Source: an uncultured Bacilli bacterium (GTDB lineage: Bacteria; Bacillota_I; Bacilli_A; RF39; UBA660). From it: a stretch of 7,610 nucleotides of DNA. Position 1 is the stretch's first letter; every line of letters begins with the position of its first letter. Both the position numbers and the translations under genes were made by a program. The DNA lies in assembly GCA_934096025.1 (NCBI GenBank), contig CAKOLP010000038.1:1-7610 (forward strand), in the 5' to 3' direction. The notes under the pieces were generated by a model that ran no database searches, was not told the origin of the DNA, and saw nothing but the letters and a program-made list of their open reading frames with translations. Shown here one piece after another: positions 5,347 through 7,610 of this stretch.

Positions 5347-6543
5347 ATGTATAGAGAAGATTTTCCTATGTTAAAACAGGATTTAATATATTTAGATAAT
5401 GGTGCTACAAGTTTGAAGCCCCAAAGAGTTATTGATAAAATGACTGATTATTATGAGAATTATAGTGCTAATGCGCATCGAGGAGATTATGATATATCTT
5501 ATAAAGTAGATTTAGAGTATGAAAATGCTCGGGAAGAAATAAGAAAATTTATAAATGCTAAACATAAAGAAGAAATAGTATTTACGAGTGGATCTACGGA
5601 TAGTCTTAATATGATTGCAACTGGGTTTATGGCTAATTTGCTTGAAGCTGGTGATGAGATATTAATTACAACAAGTGAACATGCTTCGAATGTATTACCT
5701 TGGTTTAGATTAGCTAAGGATATTGGAGTTAAAGTTAATTTTATTCCTTTAGATAAAAATTTGCATGTTACTTTAGAAAATGTAAAGAAAAGTATTACTA
5801 ATAATACTAAAGTAATTGCTTTAGCTGGTATTACTAATGTTGTTGGGGATATTAGACCTATTAAAGAAATTGCTAAGCTTGCTCATGAAAATGATATTTT
5901 TGTGGTTGTTGATGGGGCTCAAAGTGTTCCTCATATTAAAACTGATGTTCAAGATTTAGATATTGACTTTTTAGTATTTTCTGGTCATAAGATGCTTGGG
6001 CCTACAGGTATTGGGGTATTATATGGTAAAAGAGAATTACTAGAGTATTTAGAACCTGTTAATTTAGGTGGGGGTATGAATGAATCTTTTGATAGTGTTG
6101 ATTCAGTATTTTTAAAGGGACTACCTACGAGATTAGAAGCTGGGACACCAAATATTGCTGGAGCTATTGGGTTAGGTGAAGCAGTAAGGTATATTAATGA
6201 TATTGGTATTGAAAAGATTCATGAAAGAGAAGTTCAACTAAGAAAGTATTTAATAGATAAATTAGTAATGATTCCTCATATTGACATAATAAATCTAGAA
6301 GCTGATAGTGGAGTAGTTGCTTTTAATGTTGAGGGAATATTTAGTCAAGATGTTGCTTATTATTTGAATAAATATAATGTATGTGTAAGAGCTGGTAACC
6401 ATTGTGCTAAGATACTTAAAAATGCCACAGGGGTTACAAATACTTTACGTGTAAGTTTATATTTTTATAATACTGAAAAAGAAATTGATGAGTTAGTGGA
6501 ATTACTTAAAAATAAAGAAAAAATAGAAGAAGAAATGCTTTAA
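5347..6543 (+). CDS. sufS: Cysteine desulfurase, SufS/CsdA (type II) class
   Basis: A PLP-dependent cytoplasmic enzyme that removes sulfur from L-cysteine, leaving alanine and a persulfide that feeds Fe-S cluster assembly or thiolation. Its 398 residues are normal for the type II group. Visible landmarks are YLDNGATSLKP (15-25), SEHASN with His112 (stacks on PLP), VVDGAQSVPH with Asp189 and Gln192 (PLP ring contacts), SGHKMLGPTG with the Schiff-base Lys215, and RAGNHCA with the persulfide Cys353. All catalytic residues are present. The short Cys loop sets it apart from IscS/NifS (type I). AGAGG lies six bases before the ATG. No sufB, sufC, sufD or sufU is adjacent: the gene stands alone between its own promoter region and a convergent neighbour, so its sulfur acceptor must be encoded elsewhere. 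The last codons form one arm of the shared terminator. Confidence 0.95.
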   Translation: MYREDFPMLKQDLIYLDNGATSLKPQRVIDKMTDYYENYSANAHRGDYDISYKVDLEYENAREEIRKFINAKHKEEIVFTSGSTDSLNMIATGFMANLLEAGDEILITTSEHASNVLPWFRLAKDIGVKVNFIPLDKNLHVTLENVKKSITNNTKVIALAGITNVVGDIRPIKEIAKLAHENDIFVVVDGAQSVPHIKTDVQDLDIDFLVFSGHKMLGPTGIGVLYGKRELLEYLEPVNLGGGMNESFDSVDSVFLKGLPTRLEAGTPNIAGAIGLGEAVRYINDIGIEKIHEREVQLRKYLIDKLVMIPHIDIINLEADSGVVAFNVEGIFSQDVAYYLNKYNVCVRAGNHCAKILKNATGVTNTLRVSLYFYNTEKEIDELVELLKNKEKIEEEML

Positions 6544-6565
6544 TTAACATTTCTTCTTTTCTATT
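6522..6565. terminator. Bidirectional terminator built from the last codons of two convergent genes
   Basis: GAAGAAGAAATG (ending 6537) pairs with CATTTCTTCTT (6548-6558) over 11 bp, then after a two-base bulge five more pairs form (6522-6526 with 6561-6565). The ten-base loop (6538-6547) contains both stop codons as the palindrome TTAATTAA. On minus the stem is followed by a TTTTTT run inside sufS; on plus the trailing sequence is less T-rich, so termination is probably better for the glycosyltransferase. Confidence 0.65.
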
Positions 6566-7610
6566 GCTTTGTGATAAACTTTAAGTACTTCGGAAGCAAA
6601 TACTTCTTTGGAATATTTGTAGATGCTATTTAGAGCATTACAAGCTAAAGTATTATATAGCTTTTTATCAGTCATTAAAGTAATAATATATTTTTGAAAT
6701 TCAGTGTCATTATTAAAAAGATAGCCATTATAATTGTTTTCTATTGTGGTTTTAAAACTTTCATCATTGATACATAATGTTGGTTTGCTTGCTGCTAGAC
6801 CCTCTAGAATGGTTAGACCTTGAGTTTCTGTTACGGAAAATGAGGTCATTAAGTCAAATACATTATAATAAGATGGAACTTTGTCATATGGGACTTTGCC
6901 TGTAAATATAACGTTTTGTTCAATGTCTAAGTCTTTGGCTAATTTCTTTAAGTTGTTTAGCTCTGGGCCATCTCCGACTAGCATAACGATGATGTTAGGG
7001 TTTTTATTTATTAAGTCTTTGGCATTATGAAGTAGTTTGTCAAAGCTTTTTTCGGTTGCAATTCGACCTACTGAGCCAATAACGAAATTCGTGTCTTTAA
7101 TTTTGTATTTTTTCTTAATTTTTGTAACATCTTTTTGGAGGCTTTCTGTTAGTTTAAATCTCGTTAGGTCTATTCCTGTAGGTATAACATTGATATTTTT
7201 GGTAATGTTATATTTGTTAATGAATAAATCTTTTATTTTGTTAGTAGGAACTATTACTTGATCACATTTTTTTTCACAATAGTATTTAGTTAGTTTAACT
7301 ACTAGTTTTTTGGCAAAATTGTTAAAATGGCCATGAGTTACGTAGTAAACATAGTCTTCATACATAGTGTGATAAGTATGCACTACAGGTATTTTTAGTT
7401 TTTTAGCTACAATCCTTGAGAAAAAACCTATTCCGAATTCAGTTTGGGAGTGAATTATGTCTAAGTCCCAGGTTTTAATAATTTTCATGGCTTTGCTAGA
7501 ATAAATACCAGTTAGTCTGGCATCATAAATACCGGTTTTAATTCCAGGCATATATATAATTTTGTTTTTTTCATCATATTTAAATTTTCTGTTTTCTAAG
7601 TTGGCAGTTA
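6544..7610 (-). CDS. GT4 glycosyltransferase, probable 1,2-diacylglycerol 3-glucosyltransferase; 5' end outside window
   Basis: Likely a membrane-associated enzyme moving glucose from UDP-glucose to diacylglycerol, making the glycolipid used in the membrane or as a lipoteichoic-acid anchor. The frame stays open to the right edge, so the ATG at 7551-7549 is an internal Met within the conserved YMPGIKTGIYDARLTGIY stretch; 354 residues are visible and about 45, including the N-terminal glycine-rich start of the fold, are missing. Landmarks in order: HSQTEFGIG; HTYHTMYEDYVYYVTHGHF, typical of the glycolipid synthase subgroup; VIPTGID; GSVGRIATEKS; MLVGDGPE; and TETQGLTILEGLA, the E-x7-E motif of retaining GT4 enzymes (Glu codons 6828-6826 and 6804-6802). 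It converges on sufS with no bases between the stop codons. The GT4 call is near certain; lipid acceptor specificity is inferred, and another glycolipid or capsule GT4 is the alternative. Confidence 0.88.
   Translation of the reverse strand, partial: TANLENRKFKYDEKNKIIYMPGIKTGIYDARLTGIYSSKAMKIIKTWDLDIIHSQTEFGIGFFSRIVAKKLKIPVVHTYHTMYEDYVYYVTHGHFNNFAKKLVVKLTKYYCEKKCDQVIVPTNKIKDLFINKYNITKNINVIPTGIDLTRFKLTESLQKDVTKIKKKYKIKDTNFVIGSVGRIATEKSFDKLLHNAKDLINKNPNIIVMLVGDGPELNNLKKLAKDLDIEQNVIFTGKVPYDKVPSYYNVFDLMTSFSVTETQGLTILEGLAASKPTLCINDESFKTTIENNYNGYLFNNDTEFQKYIITLMTDKKLYNTLACNALNSIYKYSKEVFASEVLKVYHKAIEKKKC

Noticed and set aside
7037..7261. 74-codon plus-strand frame, hydrophobic, opposite the glycosyltransferase
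   Set aside because: It is antisense to conserved GT4 motifs; the hydrophobicity comes from reading A-rich Lys/Asn codons backwards as Phe/Leu.

Overview
The window is a very A+T-rich chromosomal segment (G+C clearly below a third, third codon positions mostly A or T). It uses the standard bacterial code: TGG encodes Trp and no TGA occurs inside a gene. The strong AAAGGAGG-type ribosome sites, a CIRCE heat-shock operator, sigma-A promoters with extended -10 elements and a glycolipid-type GT4 glycosyltransferase point to a low-GC member of the Bacillota. A gut-type Bacilli, Erysipelotrichia or RF39-like lineage would fit, but that placement is inference. There is no sign of phage, insertion sequence, CRISPR, tRNA or rRNA; the gene content looks like ordinary core chromosome.

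Layout from left to right. (1) The 3' part of an arylsulfotransferase-like gene, open at the left edge and closed by an intrinsic terminator. (2) A single-gene heat-shock unit: CIRCE overlapping a consensus promoter, a roughly 90-nt structured leader, an Hsp20 small heat-shock protein and a terminator. (3) A three-gene operon of tex (S1/YqgF transcription accessory factor), a 124-residue single-membrane-segment protein of unknown function, and an AI-2E-family multi-spanning membrane protein, ended by a strong 12-bp terminator. (4) A regulatory region of about 220 bp. It carries a perfect consensus promoter on the minus strand that reads back into that terminator, giving a candidate small RNA of about 83 nt, and one or two promoters reading right into the next gene. 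(5) A SufS-type cysteine desulfurase. (6) On the minus strand, abutting sufS stop to stop, a GT4 diacylglycerol glucosyltransferase-like gene cut by the right edge.

The genes do not form one pathway. They cover protein quality control (Hsp20), transcription/translation maintenance (Tex), membrane transport of uncertain substrate, sulfur mobilisation for Fe-S clusters and thiolation (SufS), and membrane glycolipid synthesis. The most interesting features are non-coding: the candidate minus-strand sRNA, the CIRCE plus possible RNA thermometer on hsp20, and the fact that every transcription unit end in the window folds its stop codon into the terminator hairpin. In the convergent pair, the terminator arms are the last codons of the two genes.
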